The translations under genes were made by a program, and so were the position numbers. Shown here one piece after another: positions 32,372 through 43,105 of a stretch of 64,000 nt of DNA. The notes beneath the pieces were generated by a model. It saw nothing but the letters and a program-made list of their open reading frames with translations. It did no database searches and was not told where the DNA came from. Source of the DNA: Microglena sp. YARC (Eukaryota > Chlorophyta > Chlorophyceae > Chlamydomonadales > Chlamydomonadaceae); contig CM039462.1 in NCBI GenBank assembly GCA_022414725.1, forward strand, positions 44,160,993 to 44,224,992. The letters are read 5' to 3'. Numbering within the stretch: the first letter of the stretch is position 1; each line of letters starts with the position of its first letter.

Positions 32372-33202
32372 GGGTGGATTCCCATTGGGGCAGGATGGGT
32401 CTGGATGGGTCGTTAAGTACGGATAACCGACGACCCATCCAGTGTTTACCTTCCCATAGGGGTTTTGGATGGTTCGTATTTGTACGGATGTACTGACGAA
32501 ATACCCATCCAGACGACCCATCCAAAAGCCAAAATCCATCCAGGCCATCGACCGAGGTGTGGGTTGGATGGCTCTGGATGGGTCGCAAAATATCCGGCTC
32601 CTTCCGGCACAGTCCGGCATTGATCCGGCGACGGTATCGCAACTGACGCGTATTGCTTTCTTCAACCGACCTGCTAGTTTCATTAGCCAGGAGTTTCCGA
32701 ACTTTTGGATCACAGATCATCTTCGAGCAAGACAGAATCTGGGACATTCTAACAATTTCTTCTCCATTCGACGCCCCTTCTTCATTCTACTAGAAAAGGA
32801 GCCGGAATAGCTCCATGGCTGACATGCTCATCGCGTGGAAAGATTGAAAGAAAGAAATGGACGCCGCGAGGTATGACTTCAGGTCGCGGAGTGCGGTCTT
32901 GAGAACAGGAATAGATGGATATAGGATGGATCAGCGCAAGAAATTGAACTGTCAACGATCGATCCGTCTTTTCTTGCGACTATTGATTGAAAGTACCTGC
33001 GAAGGTTCCCGGTGGTACATGCGTGTATTGCTGCACCCATCCAGTCGCTTGCAATGGGAGTGCGTTTTGGATGGGTGGCCGTGTACGGATGCACGAACCA
33101 TCCAAAGAGCTCAACGACCCATCCAAAGGGCCCAACCGACAAATACCGACCCATCCAGTACTACAACCGACTTTACCCATCCAGTCCAATGGGAATCCAC
33201 CC
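32372..33202. mobile_element. Inverted-repeat DNA transposon with GGATGG subterminal repeats
   Basis: 831 bp with a perfect 17 bp terminal inverted repeat GGGTGGATTCCCATTGG. Comparison with the intact LTR suggests a 3 bp target duplication (GTC / TTC). GGATGG and CCATCC words recur many times within about 200 bp of each end and point to subterminal transposase-binding repeats. Short duplications of this kind occur in PIF/Harbinger-like elements, but no transposase is present to confirm it. Confidence 0.82.
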
Positions 33203-33395
33203 TTCCTCCCTGCTGCACTGTACTGCGATGCCGCTGCCAGCTATGGCACGGACTCTGATGCCGATACCCTGAGGTGCCGCGCCATCTCAGTACTTCCTCC
33301 TAGCGCGTTGATCGAATGCTTATCTAACTGTAAAGATCTTATCCTTACCGTCTTCCCCTCGTCTCTGTGCTCTGCACATACTCCGGAAATTCACA

Positions 33396-34379
33396 GGTAC
33401 TGCCCTAGTTCCCCTAGTCAAAGGCTGAAACATAGAAAGCCTGGGAATTGTGAAGGAAAGAGAGCAGACAGATAGGGAAGATGAAAGGACCTGAACTACA
33501 GGAAGGAGGCGTCGGTGTAGCATTTTGTTTTCAGTGACAAGCAAGCAGCCTCGATGCAGCTCCCCCCATTTCCCACTTGACGGGCTATCCAGCCTAACCT
33601 TGTGCACCTTGAAGGTGACCCAATCAGCTTTCCGGTCCTGCAGAGAACTTGGTGTTTTGCCCAGTTGCTGGCTCAAGGAGCGACCTAGAATCTATTACGA
33701 AAAGCCGAAAAGAAAACCCCCGAGGAGTGCGAGAAAAGAAAAAAAACATAGAAATCCCCTCAGGGCCTGGAAATACCGTACACATGTAAGGATGGATGGT
33801 AGTCGTCCCAGCATGAAGATAGAGAAAACTGCAGCAAAAGCCCAAGTGCGCCTACTCTTTTAGTCTCTTGCAGGAGTGGCAACGCCATTCGAACTGAATC
33901 CTCTGTGTCGCTGGCTTGTGTCGAGAGACCCACCTCTTGGTGTGAAATTCCTTTCACAACTAAAAAATGCATAGAAAACGAGATATACATCATTTCAAAC
34001 AAAGGAAAGGTTCATCAGACAGCAAATCCATATGGTGAATAAAAAAAGAAGCCCCCCAAAACTAATTGAGAAAGGAGAATCAGAGGGTTTAGAGTTTAAG
34101 GTTAGCCCCCCCTTGTCTGAGGCAGGGGGGATAGGCAACAGCCCCCCTAGCTAGTCAATAATTCAAACTTGTATAGGGATATAGAAAGACTATAATACTG
34201 GCCCTGGATGGCCCACTCAGGGGATACGATGGGAGGGGAGATACTGGAATAGGTCCCCCTGCTGATATCTAAGGCAGGCAGGCAGTGAATTTTAGTCAGC
34301 TACTCAGCTACCGTAGTGACTACACAAATAGAGAAAGTTGTGTGATTCATATACATCTATCTACACGCAGTTCATTATT
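33396..34379. other. Spacer between copia-1 and copia-2 with one candidate minus-strand exon
   Basis: The minus-strand frame 33676-33320 reads SQQLGKTPSSLQDRKADWV, FKVHKVRLDSPSSGKWGE and CLLVTENKMLHRR, which looks protein-like. I recognise no family and no neighbouring exon. The rest is AT-rich with no gene seen. Confidence 0.25.
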
Positions 34380-34627
34380 TGTTATTCACCGGGTCTTACC
34401 GGTTCACCTAGAGTGACTTAGAGTGCACAGGTCTCCCGCCTTGCTGCACTGTACTGCAGTGCCGCTGCCAGCTATGCACGGACTCTGATGCCAGTACCCT
34501 GAGGTGCCTCGCCATCTCAGTACTTCCTCCTAGCGCATTGATTGAATGCTTTATCTAACTGTAAAGATCTTATCCTTACTGACTTCCCCTCGTCTCTGTG
34601 CTCTGCACATAACTCCGGAAACTCACA
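34380..34627 (+). repeat. copia-2 left LTR
   Basis: 248 bp; partner of 38913-39161 and close relative of the copia-1 LTRs (for example CTGCACTGTACTGCAGTGCC). Confidence 0.93.
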
Positions 34628-35171
34628 GGTTACGGTCCCTTCGCAGCTAGATTGGCCTTGCTTTAACGGTATTCCGAGCAAAGGACATTTTGATTGTTGT
34701 CGTGCGGAACGCTACATTTGAAAGGATCGAGTAAGGCTCTCCACCCCTGTGACAAGAACCTCCCCGTTGGGATACCTTTTCTTGTGCGCAACCATCATCC
34801 GCGTCCGGATTGATTACGCTCCATTGAGCGTCAAGCTGTCTTCCAGCAACCCCACTAACAACACAAGACCCCAAGACCACTGCGCCCCCACCACCTCCCC
34901 ACTCTCCCACGTCCAGTTGCGTAAGCAACCTCAGCCGCTCTCAACCACCTCCTAACCTCTCAAACACTCCAGATCTCTCCACAGTTGGCCTACACCTCCA
35001 ACCCTTCTCCCTCCCAAACCCTTCTCACACTCTCACTCCCGTTGCTTGCAACCTCCGCCGTTCCCACCCCCTCTACTAACACGTAATCCCAGATCTTGAG
35101 TTTCATACTCAGCTCAGATCTACTACTTCCCACTCCCGCACCTCTCCCCTCAAACTTTCTCTACTCCTTCC

Positions 35172-36899
35172 TTGCATCGACGCACCAACATGGACATGCC
35201 GCAATGCCCCAAGTTTGACGGTAAGGGAACCCTTGACACCTTCGCAACCTGGTACAGAGAAATGACCTGCCCTATGCTGGACAACATCTGCAGGAACTCG
35301 GTGATTGATGGAGACAAAGATACCATTCCGCTTACAGAGCCGATAGATGGCATGCACTATCTTCCCTCCCTCGCTCATAGGATCACTGCGGTCAGCAACT
35401 TTCTTGCTATGGACCACATTTGCAATTCAGTTCATTCATCCATTGCTGCAATCCTTCGAGATCGCACAAACAATGCGGCCTCTGCCTTGCGTTACCTGAG
35501 ACACAAGTATGGATCAGGATTCATGCTTGTCCCCCTTATCCAAACTCCCATTCCCACAACTCTCAAATCACTGAACTTCTCCCGCCACTCTATCCATCGC
35601 AATGCAGCCCTTCCCGTCAGAAGAGCATCAAGATCTCTATCTGACTCAAATGCGCCACCTCCACCGCCATTTGTGGAGGTTCCACCACCGCCACCCAAGA
35701 TGCCGCAATGCCCCAACGATCCTCTGGTTCTCTGCCCTTTGGACGACGCCAAGCTCCTGGCTCAACTGCAAAGAAGCGCAGAGAAACAACTGGAGAAGGA
35801 TCCAAACTTCTTCAAGGACATCAGAGAAGGGCGCTACAAAGAGCAACCTCAACCGCCTCCTGACCAACCCAGACCCATTCCGAGAAACCAGCCGACTGCG
35901 ACTGGCATCCCCTCATCGGCGGGCCAAGAATTATGGATAGGCGACGATGATCCTGCTACAATGCCTGACCAACCCGGAGATCAGGCATCCGCTGCACCAT
36001 CAACTGAGGTGCCCCCTGTCCTCCCGGATGCCCATCTGCCTGGGTGGTACCCAGGATGGAAAGAAGACCTGCTGAAACAGCGGGACGCAATGATTGAGGG
36101 TAAGATATCCAGTCCCCTGTTCTATCCTGTTGATCAGCCTGTACTCCACACTGTCTCAGAGGTAGGAAACTCCCCCACTTTGCAGGTCACCCACAGTAGT
36201 GGAGACCAACAAGACCAAGATCCCATTCCCCTGTCCTATTCTGTTGATCAGCCTGTACTCCACACTGTCTCAGAGGTAGGAAACACCCCCACTCTGCAGA
36301 ATACCCACAGTAGTGGAGACCAACGAGACCATGATCCCATTTCTGCTGCTGACCATGTACTCCACACTGTCTCAGAGATAGGAAACTCCCCCACTCTGCA
36401 GGTCACCCACAGTAGTGGAGATCAACAAGAAGATGCCACTACTTCTGACCCGGATACCCCTGAGCACCCCTCCGGCACAACATTTATGTGTTTCTATCCC
36501 TCTCAACCCATGGCAAATGATTGGGTACTTAGTTCTGATTCCATCCACCACCTGACCTACAACAAGTATTCCCTCATCAGAATCACACCCCTCTCTCCTC
36601 TAGTACCAGTATTCTTCCCAGGATATCCCGACCCACGCATCTGTTCCTCCACAGGCACAGCAGTTGTCCAAGCAAAGAATGGCCTAAACCTGACTCTCCG
36701 AGATGTTCATATATGCCCCATTGAATATGACCCCATGCCCCTCATTATCCCACATATTGGCATCCCAATGCATCTCATGAGCATTCCAGCTATGGTGAGA
36801 CATGACGATGACCTTACCCTTTCTTTGGATGATTGCCAGGCTACCCTATGCCTCCCTTACCAAGAAGACGATGAGCCTGGGCCGTCATCCCAGCCCTGA
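35172..36899 (+). CDS. copia-2 ORF1: Gag-like protein with protease-like remnant
   Basis: 575 codons, intact. N-terminal region with a Gag flavour (PKFDGKGTLDTFATWYREM), a Pro-rich linker, and a helical stretch (LLAQLQRSAEKQLEKDP). Then three copies of a ~33 residue repeat (VDQPVLHTVSEVGNSPTLQ, THSSGDQ). The C-terminal part aligns in style with a copia protease and pre-integrase region (NDWVLSSDSIHHLTYNKYSL, then TLRDVHICP and LMSIPAM). The catalytic D-S/T-G triplet is replaced by SSDS, so it should have no protease activity. Ends DDEPGPSSQP. Confidence 0.75.
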   Translation: MHRRTNMDMPQCPKFDGKGTLDTFATWYREMTCPMLDNICRNSVIDGDKDTIPLTEPIDGMHYLPSLAHRITAVSNFLAMDHICNSVHSSIAAILRDRTNNAASALRYLRHKYGSGFMLVPLIQTPIPTTLKSLNFSRHSIHRNAALPVRRASRSLSDSNAPPPPPFVEVPPPPPKMPQCPNDPLVLCPLDDAKLLAQLQRSAEKQLEKDPNFFKDIREGRYKEQPQPPPDQPRPIPRNQPTATGIPSSAGQELWIGDDDPATMPDQPGDQASAAPSTEVPPVLPDAHLPGWYPGWKEDLLKQRDAMIEGKISSPLFYPVDQPVLHTVSEVGNSPTLQVTHSSGDQQDQDPIPLSYSVDQPVLHTVSEVGNTPTLQNTHSSGDQRDHDPISAADHVLHTVSEIGNSPTLQVTHSSGDQQEDATTSDPDTPEHPSGTTFMCFYPSQPMANDWVLSSDSIHHLTYNKYSLIRITPLSPLVPVFFPGYPDPRICSSTGTAVVQAKNGLNLTLRDVHICPIEYDPMPLIIPHIGIPMHLMSIPAMVRHDDDLTLSLDDCQATLCLPYQEDDEPGPSSQP

Positions 36900-36925
36900 C
36901 TTGCCACAACAGTGCAAAGGGGGGA

Positions 36926-38508
36926 GTGTATGCTACATATGTGTTCTATCCCAAGCCTACTGATCATCCAGATCATGACAGCCCAGTTGACCCATGGTAC
37001 CTCATCAATCCTAACGTCATGGTACACCACTTATGCTCGGCAGGAAGAGCCAAGTGGACTCAACGTTTCAAGGCATCTGCAGACCGCCTACATGAACTGG
37101 CATCTCCTCCTCCAGCTCCTCCTCCTCCTCCACCTCCTGCTCCTACACCACCTCCCCCTCATGATCCTGCACCGCCTCCTCCTGCTGGTCCTACACAGTC
37201 TACTCCCCCTGACCCTATCCTAGCCTGCTCTCGCCTGATCATGTCACATACCAGGCAGATAAGAGACCAGAGAAAACCAGACATGACATGCTGGAACTGT
37301 GATGGATTTGGTCATAGCTCACGGCAGTGCCCCTCAGCAGATACAGGCCTGGCCTTTAAGCCACCCCTAGATTCCCTTCCCATGCCCAAACCAACAGGTC
37401 CTCATGGAGCAGTGGCTGCAGCACCCCCTGGACGTGCAGTTCCTGACACTATCATGTACAAGAAGAGATCAAATGGGGAGCCTTCCCCAGAGTGCAAGTA
37501 TTGGTCAGAATGCCACAGAGAAGCAGGATATGCAGAGGCCATGCCAGATAGTGGCCCTAGCAGTAGCCAGGGTGATGACATAGATGTTAGGAAACAGCTG
37601 GCCCACATGAAAGCCTCCATGCTGGCCATCTATAGAAAAAGGTACCCATCTGTAGCCAGCCAGCAGGCAGATCCCCAACCAGTAGAGCCAGAAGTAGACC
37701 CCACCATAGTGACACCTGAAGGACCTACTCTGGCAACTCCATCAGGTATAGATCCACCTGTAGAACAGCCACCTGTAGAACTAGCAACTACCACCCAATC
37801 CCTGTTCAAAGAAGACAGACTCCTCCAGACCATGGCTCCTAGTGGCATCACTGACTTCTCCCCAGGTAGCACACCACCCACATCAGAACCAAGTTCACAG
37901 GCTGACATACAGAACAATGCACACATGTCTGCTGTCAGTTACACCCTTGAGGACAACCAGGAGGGATACTACCCCCTTGGGGAACTGATGGAAATCATAG
38001 ATCACATGATGTCACTGCCCACCCAACCCTGCATAGTCAACATGCTCAGGGTCCCCTTGTACACCCTGATCCATGATTTTTATGCAAGGTACAGACACCT
38101 GAGGTCTCTACCAAACCAAATCTGGAGAGCTGGATATATACTAACCCTGCTCCTGTCATTAGCCCTATCCACATGCACTCTAGGCTCCTGGCCACCCTCA
38201 TATACAAGTATGACACCTGTTCTGCAAGCATGAAAGATAGGTTGAAGTGGACCATCTGCATGCAGGCAGCAATGGTTAGTGCCTACTGCAATGCAGCCCA
38301 CAAACAGCCTGGGCTCCTCTTGCAGTCCCATCAGATCAGGACAGATGAAGCAACTAGTCCTATCCTGATTTATGTTGATGATGCCATAATGCCCTGGAAC
38401 CACCAGGATTGCTTCATCCTCAACTTATGCCCCCCTGTCTTTCACTCTGACCCCACCCCACAGCTGACCTTTGGGATGACCTGCACCAGGCCATCACAAC
38501 TAGGCTAA
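36926..38508 (+). CDS. copia-2 ORF2: zinc-knuckle Gag-like protein, frameshifted near its end
   Basis: 435 codons (36926-38233). After a Pro-rich stretch comes a CCHC knuckle CWNCDGFGHSSRQC, which binds nucleic acid in Gag proteins, followed by acidic Pro/Thr-rich sequence. A frame change near 38130 leads into 38173-38508, which reads ICMQAAMVSAYCNAAHK and PILIYVDDAIMPW. The YVDD there is isolated, without other RT motifs. ORF1 ends 26 bp before ORF2 starts; ORF2 translation would need readthrough, reinitiation or a spliced RNA. Confidence 0.7.
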
Positions 38509-38912
38509 AGCGAGATGGGTTCTACCAGATCCCATACCCAGATGATGACACATGAACATCCAGCAGTTGATAGTTGATAAGTTGATAGTTGAAATCTGAT
38601 TTCCTGCATGTCCAAGACCCAGACTTTTCTTTGATATTGATTGGTTGCTTCTCCCTGAACTGCTTTCTTCTATCTCACATTAGCTCTAGGCAGAGATGCT
38701 GCCCCACAGGATATACTTCAAAATCACCTACAGTTTCCAAGCAATCCCTTACCATCAGTTACATCAATACCTCTTATCCTAAATTAGTTTGCTGCCAGCC
38801 CCCTTTTCCATATATAGAATAATATTTATTTTCTTCAGTCCCTCTAGTTTCTTTTTAACTCCTCTAATTCCCGGAATTCTCCAACATGAAGAATGCCAGG
38901 AATTGGGGGGGA

Positions 38913-39161
38913 TGTTATTCACCGGGTCTTACCGGTTCACCTAGAGTGACTTAGAGTGCACAGGTCTCCCGCCTTGCTGCACTGTACTGCAGTGCCGCTG
39001 CCAGCTATGGCACGGACTCTGATGCCGGTTCCCTGAGGTGCCGCGCCATCTCAGTACTTCCTCCTAGCGCATTGATTGAATGCTTTATCTAACTGTAAAG
39101 ATCTTATCCTTACTGACTTCCCCTCGTCTCTGTGCTCTGCACATAACTCCGGAAACTCACA
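38913..39161 (+). repeat. copia-2 right LTR
   Basis: 249 bp partner of 34380-34627, preceded by the purine tract. Confidence 0.93.
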
Positions 39162-39359
39162 TTATTTGAGGATGTTTGGAAGACCCCCTTGAAGTTGTGG
39201 AGCGGGCTTATCATGCGTCAACACTGGCCTGACTATGACAATGTAATGTAATACAGGAACGTAGTAACACAACATTCAAGATACAGGCACACATGTCCCC
39301 CAATGGACCATCATCGGCCCAACCATCAAGAATAGGATTGACAATAAGCCCCAAGTGGG

Positions 39360-39610
39360 TTTTTGGCGGAGCCCCCCCTCCTGGGGGGCGGGAGCCCCCA
39401 GAGTCACCCCTATGTCCGTCTGACCGAGGCGAAGCCTGACACGTCAGCCAACTGTCTCATAACAAACTGGCTTCGGTCAGCTCCATCGCTGCCACCTGTC
39501 TTTCCGTTGCCATCACACTCCGTCAATTTTACGCTTGCGTCGCTGCATAGGACTTGTCCATAGCCTATTACACTGGAACACAAGAGCAACAGAGACACTT
39601 CCAGGGATTA
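39360..39610 (+). repeat. Dispersed repeat family F, copy 2
   Basis: Opposite-orientation relative of 11620-11870; shares GGCGGAGCCC, CTGACACGTCAGCC, GTCAGCTCCATCGCTGCC and CGTCGCTGCATAGGACTTGT. It has no convincing coding frame conserved between the two copies. Confidence 0.7.
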
Positions 39611-39674
39611 TCTTGTTTATAAGACGATCATGGGCCCCCCATTGGGCTCCTGGGCAGATTACCAGTTGGCATCA

Positions 39675-39845
39675 GGTTAAGGGATTTTTTTCAAATCTGA
39701 AAGTGGGTTTTTTCTAGCTTCATGGTATTTGGCTCCTACAGGGACAGCATTTTACAGCTTTTTGTAGCTTTTAAGGGCCAAAACGGGGTCAAAAGTAGCG
39801 AACGCTACATATAGCGGAAAATAAATCCCTGATCGGGTTGCAGGG
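39675..39845 (+). repeat. Dispersed repeat family E, copy 2
   Basis: TCAAATCTGAAAGTGGGTTT, CTAGCTTCATGGTATT, TTTTTGTAGCTTTTAAGGGC, then GGGGTCAAAAGTAGCGAACG. Compare 4700-4895 (inverted) and 41945-42215. Confidence 0.7.
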
Positions 39846-39879
39846 AGTCATAATGCCAAGCTCCAATAAGGATCACTCC

Positions 39880-40217
39880 CAGGGTAGGACAGGCCGCGCA
39901 GATCCGCATTTATTGAAAAAAAACGGGAAAGAACCGACCGAATATAAAAGAAACTGCGGTCTGACCGCAGAAAATTGTCGATTTAGCTAAACTAGAACCG
40001 ACGAGTTTGAGCGACAAGTTGTGGTCTGACCGCAGAAAAATCGCGGATCTGCAACCGGATCTGCAGGCACAGGGCCACAGGCCTGAGGGGAAACTGACCC
40101 AGTCAGATCGCCAGCTGATTGCCTTGGTTGATCTTCCCACCGTCCCAAAAAGATAGCTAAATTAAATCAGTTCTGCGGTTCTCCCACAAGAAACTCAGAG
40201 GCAACTGTCCTACCCTG
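39880..40217. mobile_element. hAT-type non-autonomous element
   Basis: 338 bp, ends CAGGGTAGGACAGGCCGCG and GGCAACTGTCCTACCCTG (13 bp inverted repeat CAGGGTAGGACAG). Flanks ATCACTCC / ATCAATCC (7 of 8). The interior has three CTGCGGTCTGACCGCAGAAA-type imperfect palindromes. Confidence 0.85.
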
Positions 40218-40294
40218 ATCAATCCCTTCATTCCTCACCTACTGAACCCCTTCATCATCTTAGCACTCACAGGTTGGGGAGGGGAGGGTCCCAA

Positions 40295-40740
40295 CAGGGT
40301 TATCCAGAAGGCTGCATCTTGCGTCGTGGGGAAGGTCCGCTGCGTCCCAGACTCAGATCCAGAGGGTAGGTTGCGTCGCAGACACAGATTTTGGAGGGTC
40401 CGTTGCATCTCAGAGGGTCTGGGTAAGGGTTGTTCAGGACGCTGCGTCCTGCTTCGCAGATGCAATGTTTAAGGGTCCGTTGCGTCGCAGACGCAGCTTC
40501 AGTGGGTTTGATGCCTCTCAGGATGCACGCTATGGGTCAATTACGTCTTAGGATGCAGGCTGTGACATTGGTTGCGTCTCAAGACACAGGCTGTAACACT
40601 GATTGCGCCTCAGGACGCAGAGCTGGGGCTCCTCCTAAACAACCCAGACTCTGGGTGCGTCGCAGACACAGATTTTGGGGGTTCGTTGCGTCGCAGACGC
40701 AGATTTTGAAACGTATTGTGTGTGGCGAGTGCAAAAGCTA
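40295..40740. repeat. TTGCGTCGCAGACGCAG minisatellite
   Basis: Degenerate repeats of TTGCGTC(G/T)CAGACGCAGATTTT over about 440 bp. It starts with CAGGGTTATCCAGAAGG and may therefore be a hAT-like element whose right end I could not place. Confidence 0.65.
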
Positions 40741-41944
40741 GACTGAGACCTTGGATAATGAGGAGGTCGGGGTATAGTTTGGCTAGAGGGGCAAGGGGAA
40801 GGTTGGGTAGGAGTCAGGCGGGGAGACGGGTACGGTTGACACCATGGGGAAGGGCTTTACAAGAAGTGTCATAAATGGCGCATGGAGGGGCGTCCCGCAT
40901 GAAATCATCAGAGTTCTGAATTGAATTGATTTGAATTGGTTTTGATTTAATGTTGAGTTATTTTGATACAATTTAATTTTATCAAATTGCATTTACGTGA
41001 ATTGAATGCATTTAATCGATTTATTTTTTATTAATTCGAATTTGATCGAATTGAATTGGATGTAATTGAGCTGCACTGAGGAGGGGGGTTGGGGGGGGGT
41101 TGGGGGGTTGGGGGGGGACAGAAACGGCTGCAGTACTGGTAAAAGTGGTATTATGACATTGCGCAAGCTACCGCGAATCAGGTCTCCAAGGGTCGTAAGG
41201 CTGATCAGACCTCGACTTCAAGTTAGGAGGCTGCGCTTCAACCTTGGCCTTGGGATAAACTGAAATAGCGTTAACAGTTGACTTCACCTCCCTGGCATAA
41301 ACCAGCAGAAAGCTGCCAATCAACTACTGCAACTGCAAATACAACTTGTCTAAAATCTGCCTCGGAGAAGAGGTGAATGCCTTTGCTTGTTTAGTGAGCT
41401 GCCTGCCGTATGCAAACATCAGTTGGTGCGGTCCAAATGCGAACCCAGAGGGCCAAAAGCGCCTCCGTTTTGCTCGCCCGATTTGCGCATCAGTTTAGCT
41501 CCTCTGGCAGTTCGCCTGATGTACTGAAGTTGCTACCCATGGAGGGGTGGTAACCAGCAGAAGGCTAACAATCAACTTAAAGAAGGCTGCGCCAGTTTGA
41601 GTGGCGCCGGAGGTATTGGAGGTAGCAGAGCCATCGGTGTTGTATTATAGTAGGAATGGTGAGAAGGGAGTGGAAGGGATATGAAACAAATGGGGCATTT
41701 AGTCTGTCGTACCGACGGCAGGACCTCCCCCTTCTACCACCACCGAAGATACACACGCCCCCCCTGCCTGTGCGGGGCTTGTTGCACAGGTGAGTCTAGA
41801 AGGGCTGAGTCAAATGTACCCCTATGACCGCTGTAATGATGGAAGTTTGCCCCCCCACCCACACACCACCCACACATTCTGATTTTTTGAAGTAAAACAG
41901 GAGTAGCCCAGGCTTCCAATTTTTCAACCAGGCTGATCGTTTAT
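40741..41944. other. No gene seen; AT-rich GAATTGAATT array
   Basis: Positions 40910-41065 are a degenerate GAATTGAATTGATTTGAATT array. The rest (41066-41944) includes a G-rich stretch at 41080-41115 and no recognisable coding sequence. Confidence 0.5.
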
Positions 41945-42420
41945 CTTCTTCTGAGAATGGGGCCAGTTTTTTTTTTCAAACCTGAAAGTGGTTTTTTCCT
42001 AGCTCTATGGTTCTAGGCCTCCTCCAAGGACGGCGTTTTAGTGCTCTCTATATCTTTGTATAGCTTTTTGCGGGCTTTTTGTACCTTTCTAGGGCCATTT
42101 AGGGCACACACAAAAAATACTTTTTCTTTCTTTCTTTTTTTTTCGCGATAATTTCGCCGAAACGAGGTCAAAACTAGCGATCACTATATCTAGCGGGGAA
42201 AATCCCTGAATGAGGCTATAATGGCATGATGCATGGCTATGTCTGGAGCTACTTTTCTAGACATATTGAGCACCTCATTTGGGGAGGGGGGAGCCCTCAG
42301 GTTTTTTGCTATCTTTTTACTCAGACATCCAAATGACATTCTGAGACCACCATCGAGGTTGTCTTGACAAGGGCAGCTCATTGGCACCACTTTAGGCCTC
42401 ATGCAGTAAGGGGGGGTGGG
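41945..42420. repeat. Dispersed repeat E copy 3 adjoining family D block (inverted)
   Basis: 41945-42215 carries the E words (CAAACCTGAAAGTGGTTTTT, GCTCTATGGTTCTAGGCC, CGAGGTCAAAACTAGCGATC). 42220-42420 is an inverted D block (GAGCACCTCATTTGGGG, CCAAATGACATTCTGAGACC, GGCACCACTTTAGGCCTCAT). A further D-like piece is at 42580-42660. The remaining bases to 43100 hold a C run at 42930-42947 and no gene. Confidence 0.7.
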
Positions 42421-43105
42421 AGTGGGAGGGGTAGAACTGTACCCTGAAAGCCGCGCGATCCCAGGGGGAGGAGGGGAAGAAATGATCTTCCATGCAGTCC
42501 CTGTCTGGGAATTCTGATGATGCCATTGTGGGCGCCCTTGCGTAAAACCCCATAATCAATGTTTAATTTGTGAAAATGTTGGGTATTTCTATTGAAGGGG
42601 GTGGGGGTGGGGGGGGTGGGGGTTAGCCCTCCTAAGGTTTTTTAAGCGTGGAGCGAGATTTTGTTTTTTCTTCTCCTGATTTTAAAAATAGACAATGGGG
42701 GCGAGCTTTTGAGGGTTGAAGGTACCCTCCCCACCCACTCATATTTCCATCCCCAATCCTATTTGGTGGCTTGTCATTGTGCACTGTTGCCATGATCATT
42801 CCCATCACACGGACACGTGAGTGGCCGAAGGCTAAAACACACGTTTACATGCAACACATTACCAACAGCCCCATGCATGTATGCCCCCGCCCCCACTAGT
42901 ACGGGGCCTGTCGTACCCACGCAAGACCCCCCCCCCCCCCCCCCCTCTCATGCAACCCCTCCCCATGCAGTCCCCCCCTTAAGAAGTAGCAGGCCAGCAG
43001 CAGGAGGCCAGCATGAAGGGAAAATGCATGAAGAAAGGTCAGCAGCAGGAAAGCAAGAAGGCTGCATGTCTGTAGGAAATGAGTATGAAGCACAGAGCAG
43101 TTTAG

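Larger units (their letters stand above)
16601..33395 (+). mobile_element. copia-1: decayed Ty1/copia LTR retrotransposon carrying nested insertions
   Basis: Left LTR 16601-16847 (TGTTATTCACCGGG to AATTCACA). Right LTR 31476-33395, enlarged by two nested DNA transposons. Flanks GGTAA (16596-16600) and GGTAC (33396-33400) form a 5 bp target duplication with one mismatch. A purine tract AATTGGGGGGGA precedes the right LTR. The internal region encodes protease, integrase, reverse transcriptase and RNase H in copia order, split by a chromovirus at 18858-28895. At least three stop codons and two frameshifts make it non-autonomous now. LTR, leader and 3' region closely match those of copia-2 at 34380-39161. 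Confidence 0.93.
31476..33395 (+). repeat. copia-1 right LTR interrupted by two DNA transposons
   Basis: LTR pieces: 31476-31511, about 32343-32371, and 33203-33395. They align in order with the left LTR. Two different inverted-repeat elements (31512-32342 and 32372-33202) are inserted with only 29 bp of LTR between them. Confidence 0.9.
34380..39161 (+). mobile_element. copia-2: non-autonomous LTR retrotransposon with Gag-like ORFs only
   Basis: 4,782 bp. LTRs 34380-34627 and 38913-39161 (TGTTATTCACCGGGTC to CTCACA), perfect 5 bp target duplication TTATT (34375-34379 and 39162-39166). Purine tract AATTGGGGGGGA before the right LTR. LTR, leader (34628-35170) and the 300 bp 3' region match copia-1, so it is probably mobilised by that family. 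No integrase core, RT or RNase H is encoded. The LTRs look almost identical by eye, implying a young insertion. Confidence 0.93.

Noticed and set aside
38173..38508. YVDD motif in copia-2 suggesting a reverse transcriptase
   Set aside because: No other RT motif lies around it; the segment reads as the frameshifted end of ORF2.
40295..40740. Complete hAT element
   Set aside because: Left end fits (CAGGGTTATCCAG) but no matching right end or 8 bp duplication could be placed.
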